From NCBI GenBank assembly GCA_964403565.1, contig CAYOFV010000001.1, positions 1-64,000 of the forward strand: 64,000 bases of DNA. Reading direction: 5' to 3'. Source of the DNA: Thioglobus_B sp964403565. GTDB taxonomy: Bacteria; Pseudomonadota; Gammaproteobacteria; PS1; Pseudothioglobaceae. Under the pieces are notes generated by a model. That model had not been told where the DNA came from, did not search any database, and saw only the letters and a list, made by a program, of their open reading frames with translations. Of the stretch, positions 54,591 through 64,000 are shown piece by piece. Each line of letters starts with the position of its first letter. Within the stretch, counting starts at the first letter, position 1. The position numbers were made by a program, and so were the translations under genes.

Positions 54591-55076
54591 CTAGAGCTTA
54601 ATTTTGAACCTTACTCTATCAACTCCATCCTTAGATTTTTCAGCAATTACTTTGTCATTTTTAATATCATAATCCAGCGTTGCCCCGCTAAACGAATCAA
54701 ACCCCTGAACCAAGTGAGCCTTACCTCTAAGATGAACAAACTGTTTTTTAATTAAGTAAGTTATACTTTTTGCATCGGCCTCAATAAAGCGTGGCTGATT
54801 TGGCTGTGACTGTTTGTAATGCGCTAGTTTATTTTTCTCACCTTTGGCAATTACTTTTATTACCTCTTTATTGCTAGTAAAAACTTTAATATTTTCTGCA
54901 CTTAACAATAACGAGCCTTGTACAACTTTAGCGCCTCCAGTGTAAGTACTTATACCTTTTTTCTCATCAATTACCACTGTATATGCTTTAATATCAATTG
55001 GCTGATCTTTATCCTCTGATAAGGCAATAGATGCACTTGAAATAAATAGAATAAACATTATTAAATACTTATTCAT
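54591..55076 (-). CDS. lptA: LPS transport periplasmic protein LptA
   Basis: About 161 residues from the ATG at 55076; a GTG at 55094 would overlap lptC by 26 bases. A signal peptide (about 1-20, ending IALS) is followed by the OstA-type beta-jellyroll: YTVVIDEKKGISTYTGGAKVVQGSLLLSAENIKVFT, then KSITYLIKKQFVHLRGKAHLVQG. LptA forms the bridge that carries LPS across the periplasm. It overlaps the unusually long lptC. The lptB, kdsC and rpoN genes are not here. Confidence 0.85.
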   Translation of the reverse strand: MNKYLIMFILFISSASIALSEDKDQPIDIKAYTVVIDEKKGISTYTGGAKVVQGSLLLSAENIKVFTSNKEVIKVIAKGEKNKLAHYKQSQPNQPRFIEADAKSITYLIKKQFVHLRGKAHLVQGFDSFSGATLDYDIKNDKVIAEKSKDGVDRVRFKIKL

Positions 55077-56028
55077 ACCTGCCAACAACTCCACCGGTTA
55101 ATCTAATCTTCTGCTCATTGGCATCATAATGCATGCCAGTTGCCTTTATATTGGCAATATCAGATAGATAGTTAATTTTATCTTTGGTCTTATAAATCTC
55201 TTTACCACCGGATTGATCAACTATTAAATTTTTGGTATTAATTATTGATCCAGAATTTTGCAAAATTTTAGCATTGCCTAATAATTGCATAAAGTCCTTT
55301 TGCATATCAATATCTATCCCATCTGCGTAAACTTTGCTTTGGTTTGACAGATACGTGGTTTTATTATCTGAATAATAATGCTTCTTATCATTTGACTGAT
55401 CAACATATAAATCTTTAGTCAAAATCTTACTGCCATTATCTTGATTAATTTGCGTTAATCCAGTAAGCTGCATTTTGTCATCTTTAGTGCGCATATGCAT
55501 ACCTTGAGACGTCATCTTTGACTTCTCACCTAAATATGTAACCTTTTTATTACTAATCAGATCATTGGTTTCTGTACTTACTAAAAGTTCATCAGTGTTC
55601 ATTTTGTGAGTTATGCCATTCGCAGAATGCACATCCACCTGACCATAAAATTTAATCTCACCATTTTTAAGATAATTTGCGCGCTCAGAACTTAATATAT
55701 AGTCTTCTGTTCCATTTTCGCTATATGTCGTTACTTCAGGATCAAGCAGCAGCGCAGGAGAATTATTAAAATTGAAATAACTATTAGCTTTAACAAAATG
55801 TGATAACTTGTTATTTGCATCAAACTCTTGCAACTGAAAATTATCAATTTTTTCAATATAAGAAACCTCTTGTGATACTTCTTCATTCTCACTTAGAATC
55901 ACTTTTTCTTCTTTATTTAATATAGAAAAAGAATATGATAGCAATTCCATAAGTAGCCACATAATTGCGACTATAACTATAATGAAAACACTAATAAGAA
56001 AATTGTGTCTTAATTGAAAACTAATCAT
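55069..56028 (-). CDS. lptC: LPS export protein LptC with extra jellyroll repeats
   Basis: 319 residues against ~190 in E. coli. An N-terminal membrane helix (about 10-30) is followed by an LptC-type domain (NFQLQEFDANNKLSHFVKANSY...). From residue 161 the sequence is a 61-residue repeat: 161-221, 222-282 and a partial copy 283-319, each with YLS-x-K-x-A-x-G-M and MQLTG-x-AKI. It probably extends the beta-taco toward LptA. The start lies one base from the divergent thiE start. Confidence 0.82.
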   Translation of the reverse strand: MISFQLRHNFLISVFIIVIVAIMWLLMELLSYSFSILNKEEKVILSENEEVSQEVSYIEKIDNFQLQEFDANNKLSHFVKANSYFNFNNSPALLLDPEVTTYSENGTEDYILSSERANYLKNGEIKFYGQVDVHSANGITHKMNTDELLVSTETNDLISNKKVTYLGEKSKMTSQGMHMRTKDDKMQLTGLTQINQDNGSKILTKDLYVDQSNDKKHYYSDNKTTYLSNQSKVYADGIDIDMQKDFMQLLGNAKILQNSGSIINTKNLIVDQSGGKEIYKTKDKINYLSDIANIKATGMHYDANEQKIRLTGGVVGRYE

Positions 56029-56029
56029 T

Positions 56030-56584
56030 GTGCAAGGTATCTACGCCATAACTCCTAATCAAAAACTTGATATAAATAATATCAAACAGATGCTGAATAA
56101 ACACAAGCCTGGCTTTTTGCAATATCGTCATAAAACCAACGACAAAGAATTAAAAATTACCGAAGCAAAAAAGCTTAAAGATCTGTGTCTTCTACATAAT
56201 ACTGTATTTATTATTAATGATGATATCAACCTAGCACAAATAGTAGATGCTGATGGTGTACACCTCGGCAAGGACGACTTATCAATTAAAAGCGCACGAT
56301 TGGCCATTGGAGAAGGAAAGATTATTGGCACCTCCTGCTACAATGATATTGATACTGCTAAAAATGCTCAGGAGCAAGGTGCTAACTATGTGGCCTTTGG
56401 CGCGTTGTTTTCATCGAGCACTAAACCAAATGCCTCTCACTGTTCATTAGACATTATCTCCAAAGCAAAGCAAGTAATTAACATTCCAATTGTTGGAATT
56501 GGTGGAGTTGACTTTAATAATATGCACCAAGCATTAAATGCAGGGTGCGATAGTGTAGCCATGATTAAGGCTCTATACGAATAA
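56030..56584 (+). CDS. thiE: Thiamine phosphate synthase
   Basis: 184 residues starting at GTG, which gives the family start QGIYAITPN. Motifs FLQYRHKTNDKE, FIINDDINLAQIVDADGVHLGKDD, GTSCYND, GANYVAFGALFSSSTKP and VGIGGVDFNN are diagnostic. ThiE couples HMP-PP and thiazole phosphate. The start is one base from the divergent lptC start, so its promoter lies inside lptC. The end overlaps the convergent helicase gene by 20 bases. Confidence 0.93.
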   Translation: MQGIYAITPNQKLDINNIKQMLNKHKPGFLQYRHKTNDKELKITEAKKLKDLCLLHNTVFIINDDINLAQIVDADGVHLGKDDLSIKSARLAIGEGKIIGTSCYNDIDTAKNAQEQGANYVAFGALFSSSTKPNASHCSLDIISKAKQVINIPIVGIGGVDFNNMHQALNAGCDSVAMIKALYE

Positions 56585-59500
56585 GCTCTTGCTCGGCCGG
56601 ACAGTACAATGCGCAATTAATTGCATTGCTATAAATTTGTGATAATGTTTGTCTATACAAGTTCAACTGTTTAGCGTATTTTGCTTTTTGCCTAATTGAA
56701 AATTGATCCAAAGTCTCGCCTGCCTGTCTACTAGCAGTTTTAAAATCAATAATCCACAACACATCATCATCAATAAACAATCTATCGATAACAATATTGC
56801 CAGTCTCGCTTGCAAATTCAACTTCAGTTAATGTTGATTCTCTAGCTTTAAACAGCCAATTAAATTTTTCATCAGTTTTAGTGTTATTTATTAGATGATA
56901 AATAATTTCGATATTAGTACTTAATTCCGATTGAGCAAAACCAAACTCAATCAATCTTGTTTTTATGCTGTTTTTACCTACAGAGAATTCTTTATGCTCA
57001 CAAATCTTATGTAGCAAAGTTCCTAATAAGCTTTTATATGTAGTATTAATTAAATTTTGATAATCTAGTGATTCAGTATTATTATCAACAAACTCATTAC
57101 AAGAATCTAAAGCATCTCGTCTACTAATATTTGGAGTCTCACTGGTTGGTAAAAGTTTACTACTTGTGTTGTCAATATCTTTAAATAAACATCTAAATTT
57201 GCACATTAATAAATTCAATAAAGACTTATTATTAGCATTTTCACCCTTTGGGGCACAAGAAAGTAGGTGTATATTTTTCTTTGCTCTGGTCATAGCAACG
57301 TACAAAAGTCGCATTAATTCATAATCATCTTGCACGCTTTCAATGCGCTTTAAATATTTGTAAGTGGCACTATCTTCAAGATCTTTAAACGACTTTGTTG
57401 GTGCCAACAATAAAGACTTGTCTTCAAATTCATGCAAGTGTATAAGTTGCGCTTTGTTTTGTCGTGGCGCTCTACCAAGTCCAGGAATAATTACGCTATC
57501 AAACTCCAATCCCTTTGCTTCATGAATGGTAAGCATTTTTACTCTTGCATTGGAGCTTGGGGCATACAACTCATCTAACATAGAGTTAATTGTTTGCATA
57601 TTAAGTACGTAATTAGATTCACATGCATCAACTATCGCTAGGTATTCATTACGAATATCTTTCTCTTGTGTTGATAAAGAATTTATTGGAATAAGACTCT
57701 CCAAGGCATAGTCTAGCAATTCCACAAAACTAAATCTTGATTGATTGCCAATAGTATGGCTTAGAATCTTATAAAACTTGCTGGCTCTATTTTGTCCATC
57801 AGGACTTAACTGCTCCAAAATTAAAGGATCGTTTAGCTTATCAAAAATTATATTTCCATCATCCTTAGACAATATTAACAAATCGTCCAACACTAAACCA
57901 CACCATGGGGATCTCAACAAACTCAACCACGCTAACTTATCCCCAAGGTCAAGCAAAGCTCTAGTAAGAGATACAAGATCTCGAGTAAAAATATGCTCTT
58001 TAAGTGGCGTTATTCTAAGAGCTTCAAACTCAATATTATTTAGCTTAAGTTCTCTGGCGATCTCATTTAAGTGTGCTCTGCCTCTAGCAATAATTGCAAT
58101 ACTTTCACTTGTACTGTCAGCACTTATAATCTCAACAACTTTTTGCGCCTCGAGATCATAGCGCTTATACTCTACTGCATAATAAGTAATTGCGTCGTAT
58201 AAATTTTTATCTGCTTTTGGCGGTTTTGACTCATTAAAACTAATGGCTCCACGAGTTATATCTTCAACACTTGGAAATACAGTATTAAATAAGTTATTAT
58301 TGGCCTCAATAACACTTGAGCTAGAACGAAAATTACTACTAAGCCTTAAATAGTTCAAGCCAACTCCAGCAACACCGTGTTTAATTGCTTGCAGAAACAA
58401 ACCAACCTTAGATTCTCTAAAGCGATAAATAGACTGCATTGGATCACCCACTAAGAATAAAGTCTTTCCATTGTTTTCATCCCAGTTTTCAACTAAACGC
58501 TCAAGCAATAAAAATTGAGAAATAGACGTGTCTTGAAATTCATCAATAAGAATGTGCTCAATTTTATAATCTAAAAATAATGCTATATCACTAACCTTAT
58601 CACCCCTATTATCGATGGCATGCAAGGCATCAAGCGCTACTTGAATAAAATCATGTTTATTTTCTTTATCGAATAATATTTTTAACTGTGCGACAGCTAA
58701 TTTAAGTACAAAAGATATATCTTCCAATATAGATATTTGCGTATTAGAAAATTCTTTATCTGGCAGATAATCAAGCTCTACAAACAAATCCAATAAATTA
58801 TCATTTTTTATCTTATTAACAATAGATAAAAATTCTTGTTTTTGCTCTTTAACACTACTTGGAAATCCATTGCGTTTATCAAGAGTTTTGCGCCAATTGT
58901 TTTGATTTGTTAATAATAATTCCTTTAAATTTATCCAACTTTCTAAACTATCAACATCAGCATTTGGAATACTACTGAGTGTTTGATATTTCTTCTCAGT
59001 ATTTGCTGATAATAAATCAAACATCTCCTGTGGAAAAGACTCACTTGCTGCTGTTTTTAACTTTTGCAAGTGTACATTTATAACTCTTATGCTATTGGAT
59101 TGTAGCTGATCAATATCAATAACGCCGTTTTGATACAAACGTGATAACCACTGATCACGCTTTGCCAGCATATTAATTATTAGTGAATAGTATTTATTAA
59201 CATTGTTATCAAGATATAACAACACTCTGGATATAACTTCTGTGTAATCCTTATCATGAATTAAAAGCAACGCCTGTTCAGACGCCTGCTGATAAAAATC
59301 TTGAGCCTCCCATGAACTAGACAAAATACCTTTTGGTATTAATTGCTGCTTATAAGGATAACGATTAATTATTAAACTAGATAGGCCATCAATAGTTGTT
59401 ACTTTAAGTCTAGATGGGTTGTTTGCAATATCCCAATTACTAGCATTTGATCTATTTAATACATCTAATGCCAAGTCATAGGTAACTTGCCTATGATCAT

Positions 59501-59738
59501 TGTTATCTGGTCTTTCACCTTGAGCTAGTTTAAGCGCGCCAACAACTCTATCAACAAGTTCACTTGCAGCTTTTTTAGTAAAAGTCATTACCACTACACT
59601 TTCAGGAGAAGTGCTAACTGCTAATAACTTTAAATAACGTTGTGTAAGTAGTTCGGTTTTGCCCGAGCCTGCAGGAGCTTGAACAATAAATGATTGTGTA
59701 TGATCTAGAGCTGTTTTTCTGTTCTGCTTATCGATCAC
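56565..59738 (-). CDS. UvrD/RecB-type helicase-nuclease (AddA-like)
   Basis: 1057 residues. Superfamily 1A helicase motifs: [73 protein letters not shown] and [12 protein letters not shown]. The C-terminus carries a RecB-family nuclease core with [20 protein letters not shown]. AddA and RecB usually pair with AddB or RecC; no such partner is adjacent. It overlaps argS by four bases on the same strand. Confidence 0.85.
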   Translation of the reverse strand: MIDKQNRKTALDHTQSFIVQAPAGSGKTELLTQRYLKLLAVSTSPESVVVMTFTKKAASELVDRVVGALKLAQGERPDNNDHRQVTYDLALDVLNRSNASNWDIANNPSRLKVTTIDGLSSLIINRYPYKQQLIPKGILSSSWEAQDFYQQASEQALLLIHDKDYTEVISRVLLYLDNNVNKYYSLIINMLAKRDQWLSRLYQNGVIDIDQLQSNSIRVINVHLQKLKTAASESFPQEMFDLLSANTEKKYQTLSSIPNADVDSLESWINLKELLLTNQNNWRKTLDKRNGFPSSVKEQKQEFLSIVNKIKNDNLLDLFVELDYLPDKEFSNTQISILEDISFVLKLAVAQLKILFDKENKHDFIQVALDALHAIDNRGDKVSDIALFLDYKIEHILIDEFQDTSISQFLLLERLVENWDENNGKTLFLVGDPMQSIYRFRESKVGLFLQAIKHGVAGVGLNYLRLSSNFRSSSSVIEANNNLFNTVFPSVEDITRGAISFNESKPPKADKNLYDAITYYAVEYKRYDLEAQKVVEIISADSTSESIAIIARGRAHLNEIARELKLNNIEFEALRITPLKEHIFTRDLVSLTRALLDLGDKLAWLSLLRSPWCGLVLDDLLILSKDDGNIIFDKLNDPLILEQLSPDGQNRASKFYKILSHTIGNQSRFSFVELLDYALESLIPINSLSTQEKDIRNEYLAIVDACESNYVLNMQTINSMLDELYAPSSNARVKMLTIHEAKGLEFDSVIIPGLGRAPRQNKAQLIHLHEFEDKSLLLAPTKSFKDLEDSATYKYLKRIESVQDDYELMRLLYVAMTRAKKNIHLLSCAPKGENANNKSLLNLLMCKFRCLFKDIDNTSSKLLPTSETPNISRRDALDSCNEFVDNNTESLDYQNLINTTYKSLLGTLLHKICEHKEFSVGKNSIKTRLIEFGFAQSELSTNIEIIYHLINNTKTDEKFNWLFKARESTLTEVEFASETGNIVIDRLFIDDDVLWIIDFKTASRQAGETLDQFSIRQKAKYAKQLNLYRQTLSQIYSNAINCALYCPAEQELIRIEP

Positions 59739-61444
59739 ATCTTATCTGGGCTACTAACTCCCAATAGGGTTAAACCATTAGCTATAACTTGACGAACCGC
59801 TTCAATAAGCTTGAGCCTAGATACGCGCAAATTATCATCATCAACTAAAAATTCACTATTGTTGTAATAACTATGGAATCCGCCAGCTAGATCGCGCAAA
59901 TAGTAAGCTAAAACATGAGGCTCATAGTTTGTAGCAGCCGATAACAATACATCTGCAAATCTGTTTAATTCTTTAATAAGTACAAGCTCTTGCTCATTAT
60001 CAAGTAGTGATAAATCATACTCGCCACTGCTTGTGTATTCTGCATTAGCTTTTTCAATAACTGAACAAATTCGTGCGTGTGCATATTGAATATAAAACAC
60101 AGGGTTTTCATTAGTTTTTGATTTGGCCAAATCCAAGTCAAAATCCATATGCTGATCAGACTTGCGCAAAATATAGAAAAATCTTGCAGCATCATTCCCA
60201 ACTTCTTCTCTTAATTCTCTTAAAGTAACAAAAGATCCACTACGGGTTGACATTGCAACTTTTTCCCCGCCCCTGTATAGATTGGCAAACTGCACTAATA
60301 AAATTTCTAATTTTTCTGGGTCGTTATCAAGAGCATTAATTGAGGCTTTTACTCTTGCGATATATCCGTGGTGATCAGCGCCCCAAATATTAATAATCTT
60401 GTCATACCCTCTAGAGAATTTTTCAAAATGATAGGCTATATCTGAAGCAAAGTAAGTATGTACACCATTATCACGAACAACTACTCTATCAAGGTCATCA
60501 CCAAAATCTGTGGTCTTAAACCATAAAGCACCTTCTTTCTCATAAATATATCCAGCATCTTGCAAAGATTCAACAGTACTTTGCGAAAGGTTTGAATCAA
60601 CTAACGATTGCTCAGAAAACCACTGATTATACTCAACCCCGAATTCTTGCAAATCTTCACGTATGTCGCTCAAAATTGTTTCAATTGCTAAATTAAATAT
60701 ACTCTTATAGCTATCACCCAATTCTGCCTTGCAATTTATAATTAGATCATCAATATGCTTCTCTTTATCGCCACCATCTTTTTCATCAGGATGCACTCCT
60801 GTGAAAATATCTAATTTTTCAATTCCACTTACTTTTTCTGCAATAGCAAAAATATAATCGCCCTTATAGCCATTATCAGGAAATTTATTGGTTTCAATAT
60901 AACGCAGGTATACAGATGTTGCCAAAATATCCATTTGGCGTCCTGCATCATTTACGTAATATTCATTATCAACATCAAACCCTACTGCACGTAGAAGGTT
61001 AGCAACAGTCGCTCCGTATGCAGCACCACGTCCATGACCAACATGCAATGGTCCAGTTGGATTTGCTGATACGAACTCTAATAAAACTTTTTGCCCATCT
61101 CCATATTTAGATAGTCCAAAACCTTTGCCTTGAGTTAGGATTTTTTCAATTACTTGTGTATTTGAACCTTGAGATAAAAAGAAATTAATAAACCCTGGTC
61201 CAGCTATTTCTACCTTGTCAACCTCGGCTGCATTTGGGAAATTTGCAACTATCTTTTCCGCTAATATTTTAGGAGTGCATTTAGCTTGTTTAGACAAAAC
61301 CATGGCCACGTTAGTAGCAAAATCACCTTGGGTTTTGTCTTTAGAATGATCTATCCTAATACTCTCAGGAACGCTTTCTAACACCTTGTCATTCACAAGA
61401 GTGTTTAATGCATCAGTTAATAATTGTTGTAATAATTCTTTCAT
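59735..61444 (-). CDS. argS: Arginyl-tRNA synthetase
   Basis: 569 residues. The class I signature appears as [24 protein letters not shown]; the KMSKS region is degenerate, as usual for ArgRS ([15 protein letters not shown]). VNDAGRQM and [14 protein letters not shown] are also typical, and the anticodon-binding DALR domain with [16 protein letters not shown] is at the C-terminus. It charges tRNA-Arg. It is followed by the AddA-like gene with a four-base overlap and preceded by polA with a six-base gap. Confidence 0.97.
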   Translation of the reverse strand: MKELLQQLLTDALNTLVNDKVLESVPESIRIDHSKDKTQGDFATNVAMVLSKQAKCTPKILAEKIVANFPNAAEVDKVEIAGPGFINFFLSQGSNTQVIEKILTQGKGFGLSKYGDGQKVLLEFVSANPTGPLHVGHGRGAAYGATVANLLRAVGFDVDNEYYVNDAGRQMDILATSVYLRYIETNKFPDNGYKGDYIFAIAEKVSGIEKLDIFTGVHPDEKDGGDKEKHIDDLIINCKAELGDSYKSIFNLAIETILSDIREDLQEFGVEYNQWFSEQSLVDSNLSQSTVESLQDAGYIYEKEGALWFKTTDFGDDLDRVVVRDNGVHTYFASDIAYHFEKFSRGYDKIINIWGADHHGYIARVKASINALDNDPEKLEILLVQFANLYRGGEKVAMSTRSGSFVTLRELREEVGNDAARFFYILRKSDQHMDFDLDLAKSKTNENPVFYIQYAHARICSVIEKANAEYTSSGEYDLSLLDNEQELVLIKELNRFADVLLSAATNYEPHVLAYYLRDLAGGFHSYYNNSEFLVDDDNLRVSRLKLIEAVRQVIANGLTLLGVSSPDKM

Positions 61445-61450
61445 TTGTTT

Positions 61451-64000
61451 TTAGTGTGCTTGTTGCCATGAATCTCCAATTCCAACATCGACTTTTAGTG
61501 GAATCTCTAGCGCATAAGCATTAGTCATTAGCTCTTGTATTTTATTAGCAAACTCATCCGCCTTGTCTTGTTTCACTTCAAAAACTAATTCATCATGCAC
61601 CTGCATTAGCATTTTTATATCACTATTATTAGCACCAATCCAATTGTATATCTCCAGCATAGCAAGTTTGATAATATCGGCAGACGAGCCTTGCATTGGG
61701 GCATTGATCGCTGTTCTGAGCGCATGTTGCTGCAACATTTTATTTTTGTGATTAACCTGTGGCAAATACAACCTTCTACCCATTACTGTTTCTACATAAC
61801 CTTGTAATTTGGCAGATTCTTTTGTGTTTTCCATATACTGAGTAACACCTGGATACTTCTCAAAATATGTATCTATATATTCTTTAGCTTCAGTTCTAGA
61901 GACATCAATTTGTTTGGCCAGTCCAAATGCACTCATGCCATACATAAGTCCAAAATTAATTGCCTTTGCTCGACGACGATGATCTTTTGTGACATCATCA
62001 ACCGAAACATTAAATATCTCTGATGCTGTAGCGCTGTGCACATCTATATCGTTATTAAATGCACTAAGCAAGTTATCATCACCAGATATATGCGCCATGA
62101 TTCTTAGCTCGATTTGTGAATAATCTGCTGCAATAATTACATTACCCTTATCTGCGATAAAAGCACCTCTAATCTTAGAGCCCTCTTCACTGCGAATTGG
62201 AATGTTTTGCAGGTTTGGACTTGTTGAAGATAGTCTTCCAGTAGCCGTAACAGCTTGGTGATATGATGTGTGCAGCCTATTGGTATTCACATCAATCTGC
62301 TTTGGCAAAGCCTCAAGGTAAGTTGAATTAAGTTTGGTTAGTGTTCTATAAGATAGAATCAAATCAACTAACGGATGGTCAAGCAGTTTGAGTGCTTCCT
62401 CATTGGTAGATGGCGCACCTTTTGGCGTTTTTTTCTTTGCCTCTAGACCCAAACCTTCATCAGAAAAAAGTATTTGTTGAATTTGTTTTGGCGACTCAAG
62501 ATTAAAACTATCTCCTGCAATCTCAAATGCTTGCGATTCAATTTCTTGCATTTTCTTTACAATCTGTAACTGCCGAGAGTTTAAAGAGCCCTCATCAATC
62601 TTTACGCCATTACGCTCCATACGCACAAGAACTTTAATTAAAGGTAGTTCAATATTTTGATAAAGTTTAACCAACTTAGGATACTGGGCAATATTCTCAT
62701 CCAAAACATCATTTAATAAAGCTGTCACAATAACATCTTCGCATGCGTAAGGCGCCGCCTCATTAATATTTACCTGATCAAAAGTGATTTGTTTTTTTCC
62801 GCTACCGGCAATATCACTAAATTGGATAGTAGTGTAATCTAGATAATGCTCAGCCAAATCATCCATGTTATGTCTAGATGCTACTGAATTTAATACATAC
62901 GACTTAACCATAGTGTCATCCACTATATTATTAAGATCTATATTGTAATTTGCCAAAACATGGGCGTCGTACTTTAGATTTTGCCCAATCTTGCCAATAC
63001 TATTACTTTCTAATAATGGCTTAAGATTATCCATTACATAATTAAAATCTAGTTGTTTTGGAGCATCTAGATAAGTATGAGCAACTGGTATATAAAAACT
63101 ATCTTTATCAACTAAAAACACCCATCCCACAATCTGAGCATTCATATAATCAAGTGATGTAGTCTCTAGATCTATAACAAAACTATTGGTATTCTTAAGC
63201 TTATCCAATAGATTTAAGAAATCTTTTTCGTCAAACACTGTGGCTTGAGAATAGTCTTGAGTAATATCATTCACTTTTGTAGTTATTTCAATAGTTTCTG
63301 ATTTTGTCTCAACTATTGCTTCTGGCGGCTCAATATCGCCCAACTGCTTAAGCCACATACTAAAACCATATTCTTTGTACAGTCTGGCAAGCTCTTTTAT
63401 GTTTTCACCAGGCTCATCTTCTAGAATATTACACGGAAGATCAACATCAAATTTAAGCTCAACCAGCTTATGTGAAAGGTCAAGCAAATCAAAACTATCT
63501 CGTAATTTCTCGCCCACTTTGCCTTTTATATCAGTTGCATTTGCTTTAATACCAGCTATATCTCCATATAAATCTAACCACTTAATTGCAGTTTTTGGAC
63601 CAACACTTGGAACCCCAGGGATATTATCTGCACTATCGCCAGTAAGTGCTAAAAAGTCCATAATTTGATCAGGGCGTACACCCATCTTTTCTAGAACGTT
63701 ATCATGTTCGTAAAGATTGCCCTTCATATCAACTTGCGATACGTTGTCACTAACTAACTGCATAAGGTCCTTATCACCACTAGCAATAATAGTTTTAATA
63801 CTATTTTGCTCTGCACAACGGCTTAAAGTTGCAATTACATCATCAGCTTCAACCTCGTCAACACACATAAAATGAAATCCCATTGCTCGTACAATTTCAT
63901 ACAAAGGTTCGATTTGCATAATAAGCGATTCATCAGCTGGCTTTCTGTGGGCTTTATATTCTGGATAAATATCGTGCCTAAAGTTTTTACCTTTGGCGTC
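61451..64000 (-). CDS. polA: DNA polymerase I, 5' part missing (partial)
   Basis: The frame is open to the window edge: the 27 codons before the internal ATG at 63919 read DAKGKNFRHDIYPEYKAHRK, the typical PolA 5'-nuclease region, so the true start is outside. The proofreading domain keeps its acidic residues (FVIDLETTSLDY). Polymerase motifs are ADYSQIELRIMAH (A), RRAKAINFGLMYGMSAFGLA (B) and MQVHDELVFEV (C). All three activities are therefore expected. Confidence 0.96.
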   Translation of the reverse strand, partial: DAKGKNFRHDIYPEYKAHRKPADESLIMQIEPLYEIVRAMGFHFMCVDEVEADDVIATLSRCAEQNSIKTIIASGDKDLMQLVSDNVSQVDMKGNLYEHDNVLEKMGVRPDQIMDFLALTGDSADNIPGVPSVGPKTAIKWLDLYGDIAGIKANATDIKGKVGEKLRDSFDLLDLSHKLVELKFDVDLPCNILEDEPGENIKELARLYKEYGFSMWLKQLGDIEPPEAIVETKSETIEITTKVNDITQDYSQATVFDEKDFLNLLDKLKNTNSFVIDLETTSLDYMNAQIVGWVFLVDKDSFYIPVAHTYLDAPKQLDFNYVMDNLKPLLESNSIGKIGQNLKYDAHVLANYNIDLNNIVDDTMVKSYVLNSVASRHNMDDLAEHYLDYTTIQFSDIAGSGKKQITFDQVNINEAAPYACEDVIVTALLNDVLDENIAQYPKLVKLYQNIELPLIKVLVRMERNGVKIDEGSLNSRQLQIVKKMQEIESQAFEIAGDSFNLESPKQIQQILFSDEGLGLEAKKKTPKGAPSTNEEALKLLDHPLVDLILSYRTLTKLNSTYLEALPKQIDVNTNRLHTSYHQAVTATGRLSSTSPNLQNIPIRSEEGSKIRGAFIADKGNVIIAADYSQIELRIMAHISGDDNLLSAFNNDIDVHSATASEIFNVSVDDVTKDHRRRAKAINFGLMYGMSAFGLAKQIDVSRTEAKEYIDTYFEKYPGVTQYMENTKESAKLQGYVETVMGRRLYLPQVNHKNKMLQQHALRTAINAPMQGSSADIIKLAMLEIYNWIGANNSDIKMLMQVHDELVFEVKQDKADEFANKIQELMTNAYALEIPLKVDVGIGDSWQQAH

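Overview
The window is AT-rich, tightly packed chromosomal DNA from a sulfur-oxidising, probably autotrophic gammaproteobacterium. The closest fit is the SUP05 / Candidatus Thioglobus group or a related thiotrophic mussel or clam symbiont. The reasons are an aprM-aprB-aprA set with its own sat gene (sulfite to sulfate through APS), a DsrS-like protein, a pyrophosphate-dependent phosphofructokinase close to a K+-independent H+-pyrophosphatase, and gammaproteobacterial gene orders such as ispE-tRNA(Gln)-prs and rpoD-tRNA(Ile2). No rRNA, CRISPR array, prophage or intact insertion sequence is visible. The taxonomic call is inference from gene content, not from a marker-gene comparison.

Layout. 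1-2.2 kb: partial djlA, an RhlE-type helicase, a DUF1289 protein and a BolA-family protein. 2.2-5.6 kb: phosphate and arsenic handling (PiT transporter, DUF47 partner, arsenate reductase, wide-pore aquaporin), with a short ccoS gene in the middle. 5.6-6.8 kb: two tandem LysE exporters. 6.9-31 kb: mostly housekeeping genes (accA, tilS, ybeY, priA, bioA, gph, proC, rsmE, pepP-trpD-orn-ispE-tRNA-Gln-prs, rpoD-tRNA-Ile2, cysQ, nadC, lpxB, yhbY, lysA, aat, nudE), with dsrS and one exported metallo-beta-lactamase (MBL) fold protein among them. 30.6-35.2 kb: two more exported MBL-fold proteins, an exported double rhodanese, beta-carbonic anhydrase, a UPF0126/TRIC-type membrane protein and a small exported protein. 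35.2-37.3 kb: a small accessory patch with a type II toxin-antitoxin pair, a soluble-plus-membrane fusion protein of unknown function and a long palindromic element.

37.3-42.9 kb: glutaredoxin, leuB, a rubredoxin of 56 residues, a peroxiredoxin, cysS, a HAD nucleotidase, an SCP2-domain protein and a phosphodiesterase. 43-48.3 kb: the pyrophosphate energy block (PPi-PFK, adenylate kinase, an unrecognised 388-residue protein, H+-PPase). 48.4-54.5 kb: sat and aprMBA, followed by a three-gene unit with a SlyD-like isomerase. 54.6-64 kb: lptA and an unusually long lptC, thiE, an AddA/RecB-like helicase-nuclease, argS and the 5'-truncated polA.

How the genes fit together. AprBA with the AprM anchor and Sat can turn sulfite into sulfate and conserve energy as ATP. 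PPi consumed by Sat and exchanged by PPi-PFK and H+-PPase couples sulfur oxidation to carbon metabolism. Carbonic anhydrase would supply inorganic carbon. Several intergenic spaces hold long imperfect palindromes that look like small non-autonomous repeats. Two of them lie directly after the two tRNA genes.
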